Below are positions 1-6,464 of a stretch of DNA of 10,974 nt, in pieces. A model generated the notes under the pieces. That model had not been told where the DNA came from and did no database searches. It saw nothing but the letters and a program-made list of their open reading frames with translations. Both the position numbers and the translations under genes were made by a program. This DNA comes from an uncultured Granulosicoccaceae bacterium (GTDB lineage: Bacteria > Pseudomonadota > Gammaproteobacteria > CALCKW01), in assembly GCA_937941555.1 (NCBI GenBank), contig CALDHJ010000172.1, forward strand, positions 1 to 10,974, in the 5' to 3' direction. The first letter of the stretch is position 1. Each line of letters opens with the position of its first letter.

Positions 1-1
1 T

Positions 2-292
2 CGCCCCTGGGCGCTCTGCGAGTACCGCGACTCGGGGTTTCCAACCGAGCCCGCAACCTACACAACGATGGTGCGCCACGGCGATTGGAAATTGATCGTC
101 TGGCACGGCGAGCCGGCCTGTGGCAGCACCCGCGACGGCGAACTCTACAACCTCGCGACGGACCCGGCGGAGTTGCACAACCTGTTTCACGACAGCGCGT
201 ACCGCGACAAGCGCCGCGAGATGAAAGGGCTGCTACTCGATGTGATGGCGGAGACCGAGGACTGCACGGCGCCACGCCTGCGCCCTCGGTGA
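2..292 (+). CDS. Sulfatase, C-terminal fragment (gene starts before the window)
   Basis: The reading frame is open from base 2 and ends at TGA 290-292, giving about 96 residues of a C-terminus. The text EYRDSG, then VRHGDWKLIVWHG, then GELYNLATDPAELHNLF is the usual end of type I (alkaline-phosphatase superfamily) sulfatases. There a basic residue precedes G-x-W/Y-K-L-I, and a short loop leads to E-L-Y-x-L-x-x-D-P-x-E-x-x-N-L. These enzymes hydrolyse sulfate esters and carry a formylglycine made from Cys or Ser. That catalytic N-terminal motif lies outside the window, so activity and substrate cannot be judged. An internal ATG at 68 falls within the conserved region and is not the true start. 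The gene converges with hipA, with only 32 bases between the stop codons. The fold assignment is fairly sure; the substrate is unknown. Confidence 0.82.
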   Translation, partial: RPWALCEYRDSGFPTEPATYTTMVRHGDWKLIVWHGEPACGSTRDGELYNLATDPAELHNLFHDSAYRDKRREMKGLLLDVMAETEDCTAPRLRPR

Positions 293-324
293 TAGGGCAC
301 TCGCCACGCTGCGCAGAGACGAGG

Positions 325-1623
325 TCACAGCTCGGACCTGAATGCCCGCGCGACGGCGCGTGCCAGGTCCTCAGGCACGCCGGCTACGTTCGCGTGTTGT
401 GGCCAGCCTGATATCGCATTGCGCACCGATTCGAGAGCTGTCTCAGCGTGGCGTTTTTTGATATTGCCGTAGGCGGCAAACCGCATCAGATCGTCACGGC
501 TGAAGTTGTCCCTTTTTCCGTTGAGGCTCATTTGGTGGCGGCTGGTCCAGTCGCCTGTTGGGTTGTAGGCGTAGGTGATGTCGTAGGCTGGGCTCAAGCG
601 CCAGTTGCCCGCACGGTCCATGAGGAAGGCGGTGTTCTTGACGTGGTCGTCCTGGTTGCGCGCGAGAACATTGAAAAAAGCGCGCTGCACGAGCTGCTCG
701 ATGTCCTCTTGTGGCAGCGAGAGCAGGCGGGCGGTTTCGATAGCTTGTTCGTAGCTGTGAGCACCTGCGGCGTTGAAATCAAAGTGGCGTATGGCGGCCA
801 GTGATTGCATGTGGCGCTTGGCGCCGGTGTCGGACCTGTCAAATCGCTGTGTCATGAAGTGTGCGCGGCCGCCTTCTTCGAGCAGGCGGCAGGGACTCAT
901 GTGAATACCGGCGTCGGCTGCCATCAGGGCGTAGGCGTATTCGATGCGGCCGAAACCGAGTGGGTCCGCAAGTTCTTTGTCGCGGTTGCCACTGACCCCG
1001 TCGAATTTGACCAGCCAATGACTGAAGCCGGAATCGGCCTCGACTTGGCCTGACCGGAACACGCCAGTGCCAGGGTGCCAAGCGAGCAGCGCTTTGGCAC
1101 GCGCGCCGCCGGCCGAGGTGCCAACCCTCAAAATGTTCTCGATGTCGTCTTTGTCGTCGTGGCCACTGAACGCCCCGGCGAGGTGTGCACGCTCGTCGAG
1201 CACGCGGTTGGCAAGCGTGATCAACCCCTCGACGCCGACTTCGCGGCCGCGTCCGGGCGCATCGCGCACCACCGGCTCGAATTCCAGCGCGCCGATAGCA
1301 CGGCTGCCGACGTAACACAGGCGTTCGACCGGGTTGAAGCTGGACGCGGGGCGTCCTTGCTCGGCGAGCCAGGCGTTGATCAGTGCGTTGCCGAATTTAT
1401 CGGGCAGACAGTCAGCAAGCAGGCCGGGCAAGCCGTGAAATGCGTCCCGTGGCAAGCCGTTGAAACTGTACGGGGCTTCCCGCAGTGGCATGGTGAGCGG
1501 GGCGATTTCGATGCCGGAGCGGGCGAACTCGGCGGTGTATTGAAACACGGCATGTTCGCGTTCGGCGTCCCAGGACACGGCACCAATGCGCCGCCCCCAA
1601 AGCTTGACGGCCGCGGTGGTCAC
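325..1623 (-). CDS. hipA: HipA-family serine/threonine kinase toxin
   Basis: This 432-residue protein has the HipA architecture: an N-terminal subdomain (about 1-115, with MPLREAPYSF near 45-54 and DCLPDKFGNAL at 71-81) and a C-terminal kinase fold. Aligned by eye to E. coli HipA, GTSAGGARAK (168-177) matches the loop with the autophosphorylated Ser150, here Ser170. HWLVKF (202-207) supplies the ATP-binding lysine, Lys206. NQDDHVKN (323-330) matches the catalytic segment, with Asp325 at the Asp309 position. SPAYDI (344-349) holds the metal-binding Asp348. All key residues are present, so an active kinase is expected. E. coli HipA phosphorylates glutamyl-tRNA synthetase and causes growth arrest; the target here is not known. 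The start is GTG at 1623, overlapping the hipB stop by 4 bases (GTGA), so translation is probably coupled and kept low. The stop is TGA at 325-327. Confidence 0.94.
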   Translation of the reverse strand: MTTAAVKLWGRRIGAVSWDAEREHAVFQYTAEFARSGIEIAPLTMPLREAPYSFNGLPRDAFHGLPGLLADCLPDKFGNALINAWLAEQGRPASSFNPVERLCYVGSRAIGALEFEPVVRDAPGRGREVGVEGLITLANRVLDERAHLAGAFSGHDDKDDIENILRVGTSAGGARAKALLAWHPGTGVFRSGQVEADSGFSHWLVKFDGVSGNRDKELADPLGFGRIEYAYALMAADAGIHMSPCRLLEEGGRAHFMTQRFDRSDTGAKRHMQSLAAIRHFDFNAAGAHSYEQAIETARLLSLPQEDIEQLVQRAFFNVLARNQDDHVKNTAFLMDRAGNWRLSPAYDITYAYNPTGDWTSRHQMSLNGKRDNFSRDDLMRFAAYGNIKKRHAETALESVRNAISGWPQHANVAGVPEDLARAVARAFRSEL

Positions 1624-1976
1624 GGCGAATCCTCATCGCCCCAGCGCCAGGGTTCAGCGACCGAGTCAGCTTGCGAACTTGCGCGCTGTCGCGGCCGTTC
1701 ACGCACTAAGTTATCCAGCGGGCGGATTTCGGTGTTTGGTAACAACCTGGCCAGCGAATCGCCAAGGTCGAGCGCGAGCATCACGCGCACGAAGGATTCG
1801 AGTGACACCGATTGGCCATCGGCGAGGCGGACCAGTGTCCGACGCGACACACCAGCTGAGCGAGCGAGTGCCGCTTGGCTGATGTTCCGTGACAGGCGGA
1901 TTTGGTCGAGCTGCCAGGCCAAGTGGGCTGTGACCACCTGGACCGGCGCTGTCGTGAAATCAATGCTTTGAGACAT
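1620..1976 (-). CDS. hipB: HipB-like antitoxin, XRE-family helix-turn-helix repressor
   Basis: The protein is 118 residues. A Cro/C1-type helix-turn-helix spans about residues 18-73: IRLSRNISQAALARSAGVS, then RRTLVRLADGQSVSLESF. A flexible, charged C-terminal tail ends in WRWGDEDSP, a Trp-containing acidic end seen in many HipB-type antitoxins. The role is to bind and neutralise HipA and to repress the hipBA promoter. The ATG at 1976 is chosen because AGAGGG lies about 6 bases upstream. An upstream in-frame ATG at 2009 would add 11 residues, but it lacks a ribosome binding site and lies inside the palindromic operator region. The gene precedes hipA with a 4-base overlap, the standard antitoxin-toxin order. 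The family call is strong. The HipB name rests mainly on the HipA partner. Confidence 0.88.
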   Translation of the reverse strand: MSQSIDFTTAPVQVVTAHLAWQLDQIRLSRNISQAALARSAGVSRRTLVRLADGQSVSLESFVRVMLALDLGDSLARLLPNTEIRPLDNLVRERPRQRASSQADSVAEPWRWGDEDSP

Positions 1977-1989
1977 AAATGGCCCTCTA

Positions 1990-2110
1990 AGCCTGCATAT
2001 GGCAGGCATTATGCCATTTTTGTCACATTAAGAGAATTTGTATAAATCGCCAAAAATGGCGCATTAAATGACTAAATCTCAGTAATGAGCCAATATTGGC
2101 TCATTGTCGT
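1990..2110 (-). promoter_or_regulatory. hipBA promoter/operator region with several inverted repeats
   Basis: This AT-rich stretch contrasts with the GC-rich genes around it. It lies between the upstream oxidoreductase stop and hipB. Going away from hipB it contains ATGGCA-N7-TGCCAT (1999-2017) with GGCAT-T-ATGCC nested at 2005-2015. Next comes CGCCA-N4-TGGCG (2048-2061), overlapped by AATG-GCG-CATT (2055-2065). Last is a perfect 22-bp palindrome (2084-2105). A shared element, A(A/T)TGGC(G/T)CATT, occurs at 2055-2065 and 2095-2105. A weak candidate promoter reads toward hipB: -35 TTGGCG (2053-2048), 17-base spacer, -10 TAATGT (2030-2025). HipB-type repressors bind palindromes near their own promoter, so autoregulation is the natural reading. 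Assignment of individual sites is inference. Confidence 0.6.
2084..2105. repeat. Perfect 22-bp palindrome (probable operator)
   Basis: The half-site AATGAGCCAAT is followed directly by its exact reverse complement, with no spacer. It lies 37 bases downstream of the oxidoreductase stop and about 107 bases upstream of the hipB start. With no loop and no T-tract it does not look like an intrinsic terminator; it fits binding by a dimeric protein better. HipB is the obvious candidate, but another repressor is possible. Confidence 0.65.
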
Positions 2111-2142
2111 TGGCTTGTGTGTGCTTGGCCGCGTGACGAATC

Positions 2143-4707
2143 TCAACTGCGTGGTTTGCCGTGTTCCGGGTCGTACAGGGAGCCGAATCCCACGGCCTCA
2201 ACCCGTACAGGGTAGGTGTCTCCCATGTACTCGATCGCAAGCTCGCGGCCCACTTCGCAGTGGCTGTGCGGTAAGTAGGCGAGGGCGATGTTGCGGCCGA
2301 TGGTTGGGCCGTAGGCGATGGAGGTGGTGAAGCTTCGGCGACCGAGGCTGTCGACCAGCACCTCGCCGGTGTCCGGCTCCATCACGGGCAGGTTGCCAAG
2401 CGGGTAGCGCTTGACACCATTGGGGTCGGTGTTGTCAATCATGCTCAAGGTGCAGAGCATGGCCGGTTGGTGGTCGCGAGCGCGGTGCTCGAGGTAGGCG
2501 GATTTGCCGCGAAAGTCAGCCTCTTTAACCTTGGGGCGCGCAAGGTCGGCCTCGACCAAGTTGTATTCGGTCAGGAGATCGGCGTTCTGCAGGCGCAGGC
2601 TTTTTTCCATGCGGCGGGTGTTGGCGTAAGTCTCGATGCCAACTGGGGTCACGCCGAGTGCGTGGATCGCGTCCCAAAGCGCGAGGCCATCGGCCATCTT
2701 GAAGTGCAACTCCCAGCCCTGCTCACCGACGTAAGACAATCGCAGTGCCATCACCTCAACACCGCCCAAGTTGACGTGGCGAATCGCGGCGAAGGGGAAG
2801 CTGTCGTTTGAGAGGTCGGCGGGGTTGGCGGCAATTTTCTCGAGTGTGGTGCGTGCGTTGGGGCCCCACACGCCGATGCAGCCGTATTCTTCAGAGGTGT
2901 CGGTGACGACGGCATCAAAGCCTTTGTCTTGGATCAGGCGGCGGATATAGGTCATGTCGCGGTGGCCGGCGTCGGCACCGTCGACCACGCGGTAGTGGCT
3001 CTCGCCGAGGCGCAACACGGTGAGGTCGGCCATGACGCCGCCGGTGTCGTCAAGGAAGTGGGTGTAGACACCTTTGTTGATTGGGGTTGTTCCGCCAACC
3101 TTGGCAACGCAGGCCCATTCGAGCAGGGCCTCGGCATCAGGCCCGGTCACGTCGAACTCCGCGAAGTGGCAGAGGTTGATCATGCCTACGTCTTCGGAGA
3201 GTTTGAGGTGCTCGGCGTTGGAGACGCGCCAAAAGTGGCGGTTGTCCCATTCGTGTTCGCGCACTGGGATGCGGTCGCCGTATTCGGCGAGCAGGTGCTC
3301 GTTGCTTGCGTAGCCGTGCGCACGCTCCCAGCCGGCGAGCTCCATAAAATGCCCGCCCAGTTCGACTTCACGCGCGTGGAAGGGCGGCTGCCGGACGCTG
3401 CGGCCTTTGGAGTAGGGCTCGCGGTCGTGAACGGCGGGGTTGTAAATTTTGAAGGCAGACTCGTAGCAACGGTCGGCGATGTACTGCTCATCTTGCTGGA
3501 AGGGGTAGAGGCGCGCGACGTCGATGCTGTGGTGGTCTTCTTCGGTGCGACCGTCGGTCATCCAGTCTGCGATGACTTTGCCGGTGCCAGGTCCGTCTTT
3601 GACCCACACCGCAACGGCGTGCCAGAGGCCGCGTACTTTAGTGGATTCGCCGATAGAAGGACCGCCGTCTGCGGTGACCTGCAGCAGACCGTTGAAGGAG
3701 TATTTTTCATCGTAGCCGAGCTCGCCGAGAATCGGTGTGAGCTCCATGGCGCGTTCGAGCGGCTCGATCACTTGATCCAGCTCGAGGTCGCGTTGCGACG
3801 GTGACAGCCTTGCGTCTTCTTTTGAGAGCAAGTCGCGCGGGTGACACAGGCGCGGATTTTTCTCTTCGTAGTAGCCCCACTCAAGTTGGCCGCCTTCGGC
3901 GGTGGTTGGGTCGCCGGTGTCGCGCAGGTACGCCGAGTTGCCCTGATCACGCAGCAATGGGTAACCGATTTCTTTGCCGGTGCCCTCAAACTCTTTGTAT
4001 GGGCCAAAAAAAGTCAGTGGGTGGTCTACTGGCATCACGGGCAGGTCTTCACCTGCCATCTCTGCGATCAAGCGACCCCAGAGGCCGGCGCAGTTGACAA
4101 CGTGGTCGCACAGGATGGTGCCGCGCGAAGTCTCGACGCCTTTGATACGGCCGTCCTCAATGACAAGCCCGGTGCAGGCGGTATTGGCGAAGGTGGTGAG
4201 CTTGCCGCTCTTGACGCCTTCTTCGACGAGCTCACCTGCGACAGTTTGCGAGCGCGGGATCACCAGGCCCGCGTCCGGGTCCCAGAGGGCGCCGGTGATC
4301 ATGTCTTCTTCGAGCAGCGGAAATTTGGCCTTGGCCTCGGCTGCGGAGATCATGGTGGCGCGGGTGCCAAAGGCCTTGCCGGAGGCGACTTTGCGCTTGA
4401 GTTCACCGAGGCGTTCGTCGTCGCCGACACGCGCAACTTCCAACCCGCCCACTTTGGCGTAGTGGCCGCGCTTCTCGTAGAAGTCGATGCTGTACATCGT
4501 CGTGTAGCAAGTGAACTTATCGTGCGCGGTGGCGTAACAGAAGTCGGAGGCGTGTGCGGTCGAGCCGACGTCGGTCGGGATGGCCGAGGTGTCGAGGCCG
4601 ACGATGTCGTCCCAGCCGCGCTCGATCAGATGGTGCGCGACCGAGGCGCCGACGATACCGCCCTGGCCGATGATGACGACTTTGGCGCGTTCGGGAAACG
4701 TGGCCAT
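2143..4707 (-). CDS. FAD-dependent oxidoreductase fused to GcvT domain (dimethylglycine/sarcosine dehydrogenase-like)
   Basis: The protein is 854 residues, matching the roughly 820-870 usual for dimethylglycine and sarcosine dehydrogenases. Domain order: FAD-binding DAO domain (about 8-370, dinucleotide motif VVIIGQGGIVGASVA at 10-24); a linker of the FAO_M type (about 372-430); a GcvT aminomethyltransferase domain (about 435-720, with EFDVTGPDAEALL, GGVMADLTVLRLG and SYVGEQGWELHF); and a GcvT C-terminal barrel (about 745-840). GSTAHAS at 48-54 matches GSTWHAAG of dimethylglycine dehydrogenase, where the His carries covalent FAD, so His52 is the likely attachment site. Family members oxidise N-methyl groups and pass the C1 unit to tetrahydrofolate. 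The exact amine substrate is not determinable; dimethylglycine, sarcosine or another methylated amine are all possible. ATG 4707 is chosen because GGAG lies 8 bases upstream and the flavin motif then starts at residue 10. An in-frame upstream start at 4782 would add 25 unconserved residues and overlap the candidate promoter. Confidence 0.9.
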   Translation of the reverse strand: MATFPERAKVVIIGQGGIVGASVAHHLIERGWDDIVGLDTSAIPTDVGSTAHASDFCYATAHDKFTCYTTMYSIDFYEKRGHYAKVGGLEVARVGDDERLGELKRKVASGKAFGTRATMISAAEAKAKFPLLEEDMITGALWDPDAGLVIPRSQTVAGELVEEGVKSGKLTTFANTACTGLVIEDGRIKGVETSRGTILCDHVVNCAGLWGRLIAEMAGEDLPVMPVDHPLTFFGPYKEFEGTGKEIGYPLLRDQGNSAYLRDTGDPTTAEGGQLEWGYYEEKNPRLCHPRDLLSKEDARLSPSQRDLELDQVIEPLERAMELTPILGELGYDEKYSFNGLLQVTADGGPSIGESTKVRGLWHAVAVWVKDGPGTGKVIADWMTDGRTEEDHHSIDVARLYPFQQDEQYIADRCYESAFKIYNPAVHDREPYSKGRSVRQPPFHAREVELGGHFMELAGWERAHGYASNEHLLAEYGDRIPVREHEWDNRHFWRVSNAEHLKLSEDVGMINLCHFAEFDVTGPDAEALLEWACVAKVGGTTPINKGVYTHFLDDTGGVMADLTVLRLGESHYRVVDGADAGHRDMTYIRRLIQDKGFDAVVTDTSEEYGCIGVWGPNARTTLEKIAANPADLSNDSFPFAAIRHVNLGGVEVMALRLSYVGEQGWELHFKMADGLALWDAIHALGVTPVGIETYANTRRMEKSLRLQNADLLTEYNLVEADLARPKVKEADFRGKSAYLEHRARDHQPAMLCTLSMIDNTDPNGVKRYPLGNLPVMEPDTGEVLVDSLGRRSFTTSIAYGPTIGRNIALAYLPHSHCEVGRELAIEYMGDTYPVRVEAVGFGSLYDPEHGKPRS

Positions 4708-4733
4708 GTGTTTGACTCCGCAGACAATTTGAT

Positions 4734-4751
4734 CGGCGGGGCAGCCCGCCG
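4734..4751. repeat. GC-rich inverted repeat in the leader of the FAD/GcvT gene
   Basis: CGGCGGG and CCCGCCG flank a 4-base spacer. The repeat lies between the candidate -10 and the ribosome binding site (GGAG, 4719-4716), close to the predicted transcript 5' end. It could be an operator or a stem at the 5' end of the mRNA. There is no T-tract, so it is not a terminator. The function is inferred from position only. Confidence 0.45.
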
Positions 4752-4762
4752 GGGATGCGCAG

Positions 4763-4768
4763 AGTATA
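4763..4768 (-). promoter_or_regulatory. Candidate -10 element of the FAD/GcvT gene
   Basis: Read on the minus strand this is TATACT, five of six matches to the sigma-70 -10 consensus. It stands 55 bases upstream of the start codon, in an otherwise GC-rich gap. The -35 is poor: TCGGCG at a 17-base spacing. Transcription would start near 4756, giving a leader of about 50 bases. Its presence suggests this gene is not solely read through from the operon upstream. Confidence 0.45.
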
Positions 4769-4821
4769 CGTTCCACAGGCAAAATCGCCGACCGGGGCCG
4801 CGTCGCACACGCGTCGTGGAC

Positions 4822-4837
4822 CGTCGCCTTGGCGACG
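4822..4837. repeat. Short inverted repeat downstream of the SDR gene
   Basis: CGTCGCC and GGCGACG are separated by 2 bases; in RNA this gives a 6-bp stem with a 4-base loop. It lies 38 bases beyond the stop codon of the minus-strand SDR gene. It could slow or end transcription of the three-gene operon, but no T-run follows it. Repeats of this size are common in GC-rich DNA, so support is weak. Confidence 0.3.
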
Positions 4838-4875
4838 CGAGTTTCAGCGTTACCCGGCGCAGCGCGACACGGGTC

Positions 4876-5691
4876 TCAAATCAGCTTGTGCATCTTCGCG
4901 AGATCGAGGCCGCCGAGGGCCTGGATCACGTTGCGGCGCAGTTTGCGCATGCCACCGATCCAGCGGTCGGGGTCGGCGGCTTTGGCTTGCATGAAGCCCG
5001 CGACGTCCGGGTGGGTGAGCACCATGAACCGGTTGTTTTCGATGGCGTCGACGATGCAGTCGGCGACCTGCTCGGGTGAGATCAGGTTGGCGCTTGCATC
5101 GGGTGGTGGGCCGTCGGCGTACCCGAGCAACGGGGTGGCGACGTATTGCGGGCAGACCACAGACACGCCGATGCCCTGATCGCCGTGTGAGATGGCGAGT
5201 GATTCGGCGAAGCCGACCGCGGCGTGTTTGGTGGTCGAATAGGCGGCATCGCCGATCTGGCTCAGCACCCCTGCGGCGGAGGCGATGTTGACGAAATAGC
5301 CGTCGCCGCGCTCGATCATGGCAGGCAAGAGGGCGCGCGCCGCCCAGACGTGGGACATGACGTGTACGCGCCAGAGGGTGTCCCAGTCCTCGTTGGCGAG
5401 CGAGGCCGCGTGATCGCCCTCGCCGAGGGCGAGGCCGGCGTTGGAGCAGAAGCAGTCGATCGGTCCGAAAGCGGCTTCAGCCTCGCTGACGAATCGCTGG
5501 ATGTCGCTCTCCGTACTGACGTCACAGGCGATGGCCTGGCCACCGACCTCGGATGCAACGGCCGTTGCCGGACCGATATCACGATCAGCAAGGCTGACCC
5601 CTGCACCGTCTGCCGCTGCGCGTCGCGCCAACGCGGCGCCGATGCCTTTGCCGCCGCCGGTGATGGCGACGTGTTTGCCGTTGAGGTTCAT
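4876..5691 (-). CDS. Short-chain dehydrogenase/reductase (SDR), last gene of the operon
   Basis: This 271-residue classical SDR is predicted to be an NAD(P)-dependent alcohol/ketone oxidoreductase in the cytoplasm. Visible motifs are TGGGKGIG (11-18) for the dinucleotide, LADRD (34-38) whose Asp after the second strand favours NAD(H), and SNAG (83-86). The catalytic Ser138 sits in NIASAAG, and Tyr151 and Lys155 in YSTTK. CPQYVATPLL follows as the usual substrate-loop segment. The C-terminus (about 220-271) is longer than in FabG-type enzymes and basic near its end. The start ATG 5691 overlaps the DDAH stop by 4 bases (ATGA) and has AAGGA 6 bases upstream; an in-frame ATG at 5718 would intrude 27 bases further into DDAH. 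The substrate is unknown; the operon suggests it follows hydration by the crotonase or acts on a product of the DDAH step. Confidence 0.93.
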   Translation of the reverse strand: MNLNGKHVAITGGGKGIGAALARRAAADGAGVSLADRDIGPATAVASEVGGQAIACDVSTESDIQRFVSEAEAAFGPIDCFCSNAGLALGEGDHAASLANEDWDTLWRVHVMSHVWAARALLPAMIERGDGYFVNIASAAGVLSQIGDAAYSTTKHAAVGFAESLAISHGDQGIGVSVVCPQYVATPLLGYADGPPPDASANLISPEQVADCIVDAIENNRFMVLTHPDVAGFMQAKAADPDRWIGGMRKLRRNVIQALGGLDLAKMHKLI

Positions 5692-6464
5692 GCGGTGTCC
5701 TTGAAGAGGAGGCTGCAACAGGTGACAGCACCTTCGGCCTTTGCGAGTTCGTCGAGCGCGGCGGTAACGACCGGGTAGCCCGCGTCGCGCAATCGCGCAT
5801 TGGTGGCGTCGAAGGCGGCTGCCGCGAGCAGGGTGTCGCCAACGCGCGCGACGTTTGCGCCGTCGGGTTCGTCCGGGGCCACCTCGATGATGCGCGCGTC
5901 ACCAAAACCCTCTGGGTCGACTCGCTCCGGGCAGAGTAGAAGGGTTGTGTCGTCGAGAGCAGTGACGGCAGATTTGAGGTGCAGGCAGCCGTGCACCGGC
6001 TGGCCGTGCACTGTGTAACCGAACGGCCCGAGGATCGACTGGAGCTGGTCGATGGCGGCTGCGTCACTGCGCGTGGTCAGCCCGACCCAGACGGTCTTGC
6101 CGAGCACGAGCACGTCGCCGCCGTCGATGGTTGCCGGTGCCTCGATTGTGGCAAGGTTTCGGTGCGCCGCGAGTGCGCTTGCCACGCTTGCGGTTTCAGG
6201 TCGGCGGGACGCGGCACCCGGTCGCATGATCACGGCGATTTCATCAAAGACCAGCGCGGTGTCCTCGACAAACACGCTGTCGGGCAGGGTGTCTTCGGCG
6301 GGCAACTCTTCTATCGCGACGCCGAGTCCGCGCAGGGCGTCGACTGTCGCCGCGTGTTGGCGTTGCGCGCGCTCGATATTGATCGGCTCGCGGGCCAGGT
6401 GGGTGAGTTCGCAATTGGCGAAGGCGGCGCTGACGGGGCGCGTGATGGCGCGTAGGGGGCTCAT
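5688..6464 (-). CDS. ddaH: Dimethylarginine dimethylaminohydrolase (DDAH) family enzyme
   Basis: The protein is 258 residues; Pseudomonas aeruginosa DDAH has 254. The family belongs to the arginine deiminase/guanidine-modifying superfamily. DDAH hydrolyses N-omega-methylated arginines to citrulline plus methylamine or dimethylamine through a cysteine thiouronium intermediate. Visible residues are the substrate-binding segment DSVFVEDTA (62-70, with Asp62, Glu67 and Asp68), IDGGDVLV (113-120), catalytic His162 in HGCLHLKSAVT, and the nucleophile Cys249 in AVTCCSLLF near the C-terminus. His162 and Cys249 coincide in number with the P. aeruginosa enzyme. The start ATG at 6464 overlaps the crotonase stop (ATGA) with only a weak ribosome binding site, so it probably depends on translational coupling. 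It is the middle gene of a three-gene operon, an unusual place for DDAH. A related guanidino substrate other than dimethylarginine is possible. Confidence 0.9.
   Translation of the reverse strand: MSPLRAITRPVSAAFANCELTHLAREPINIERAQRQHAATVDALRGLGVAIEELPAEDTLPDSVFVEDTALVFDEIAVIMRPGAASRRPETASVASALAAHRNLATIEAPATIDGGDVLVLGKTVWVGLTTRSDAAAIDQLQSILGPFGYTVHGQPVHGCLHLKSAVTALDDTTLLLCPERVDPEGFGDARIIEVAPDEPDGANVARVGDTLLAAAAFDATNARLRDAGYPVVTAALDELAKAEGAVTCCSLLFKDTA

Noticed and set aside
1075..1971. A 298-codon open frame on the plus strand
   Set aside because: It covers the 5' part of hipA and nearly all of hipB in antisense and has no recognisable motif.
1977..2009. An upstream hipB start at 2009
   Set aside because: It has no ribosome binding site and sits within the inverted repeat; the ATG at 1976 has AGAGGG at a good distance.
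3022..3042. Apparent loss of one Asp from the GcvT motif GGxxDD (here GGVMAD) in the FAD/GcvT protein
   Set aside because: Dimethylglycine and sarcosine dehydrogenases with a fused GcvT domain commonly have only the second Asp at this place, so the residue pattern is normal for the family.
2929..3804. A 291-codon open frame on the plus strand
   Set aside because: It is antisense to the middle of the FAD/GcvT gene. Its Val/Ala/Gly-rich translation mirrors the codon bias of the true gene.
3841..5079. A 412-codon open frame on the plus strand
   Set aside because: It is antisense to the N-terminal half of the FAD/GcvT gene and runs into the SDR gene. It has no domain pattern, while both minus-strand genes have complete motif sets.
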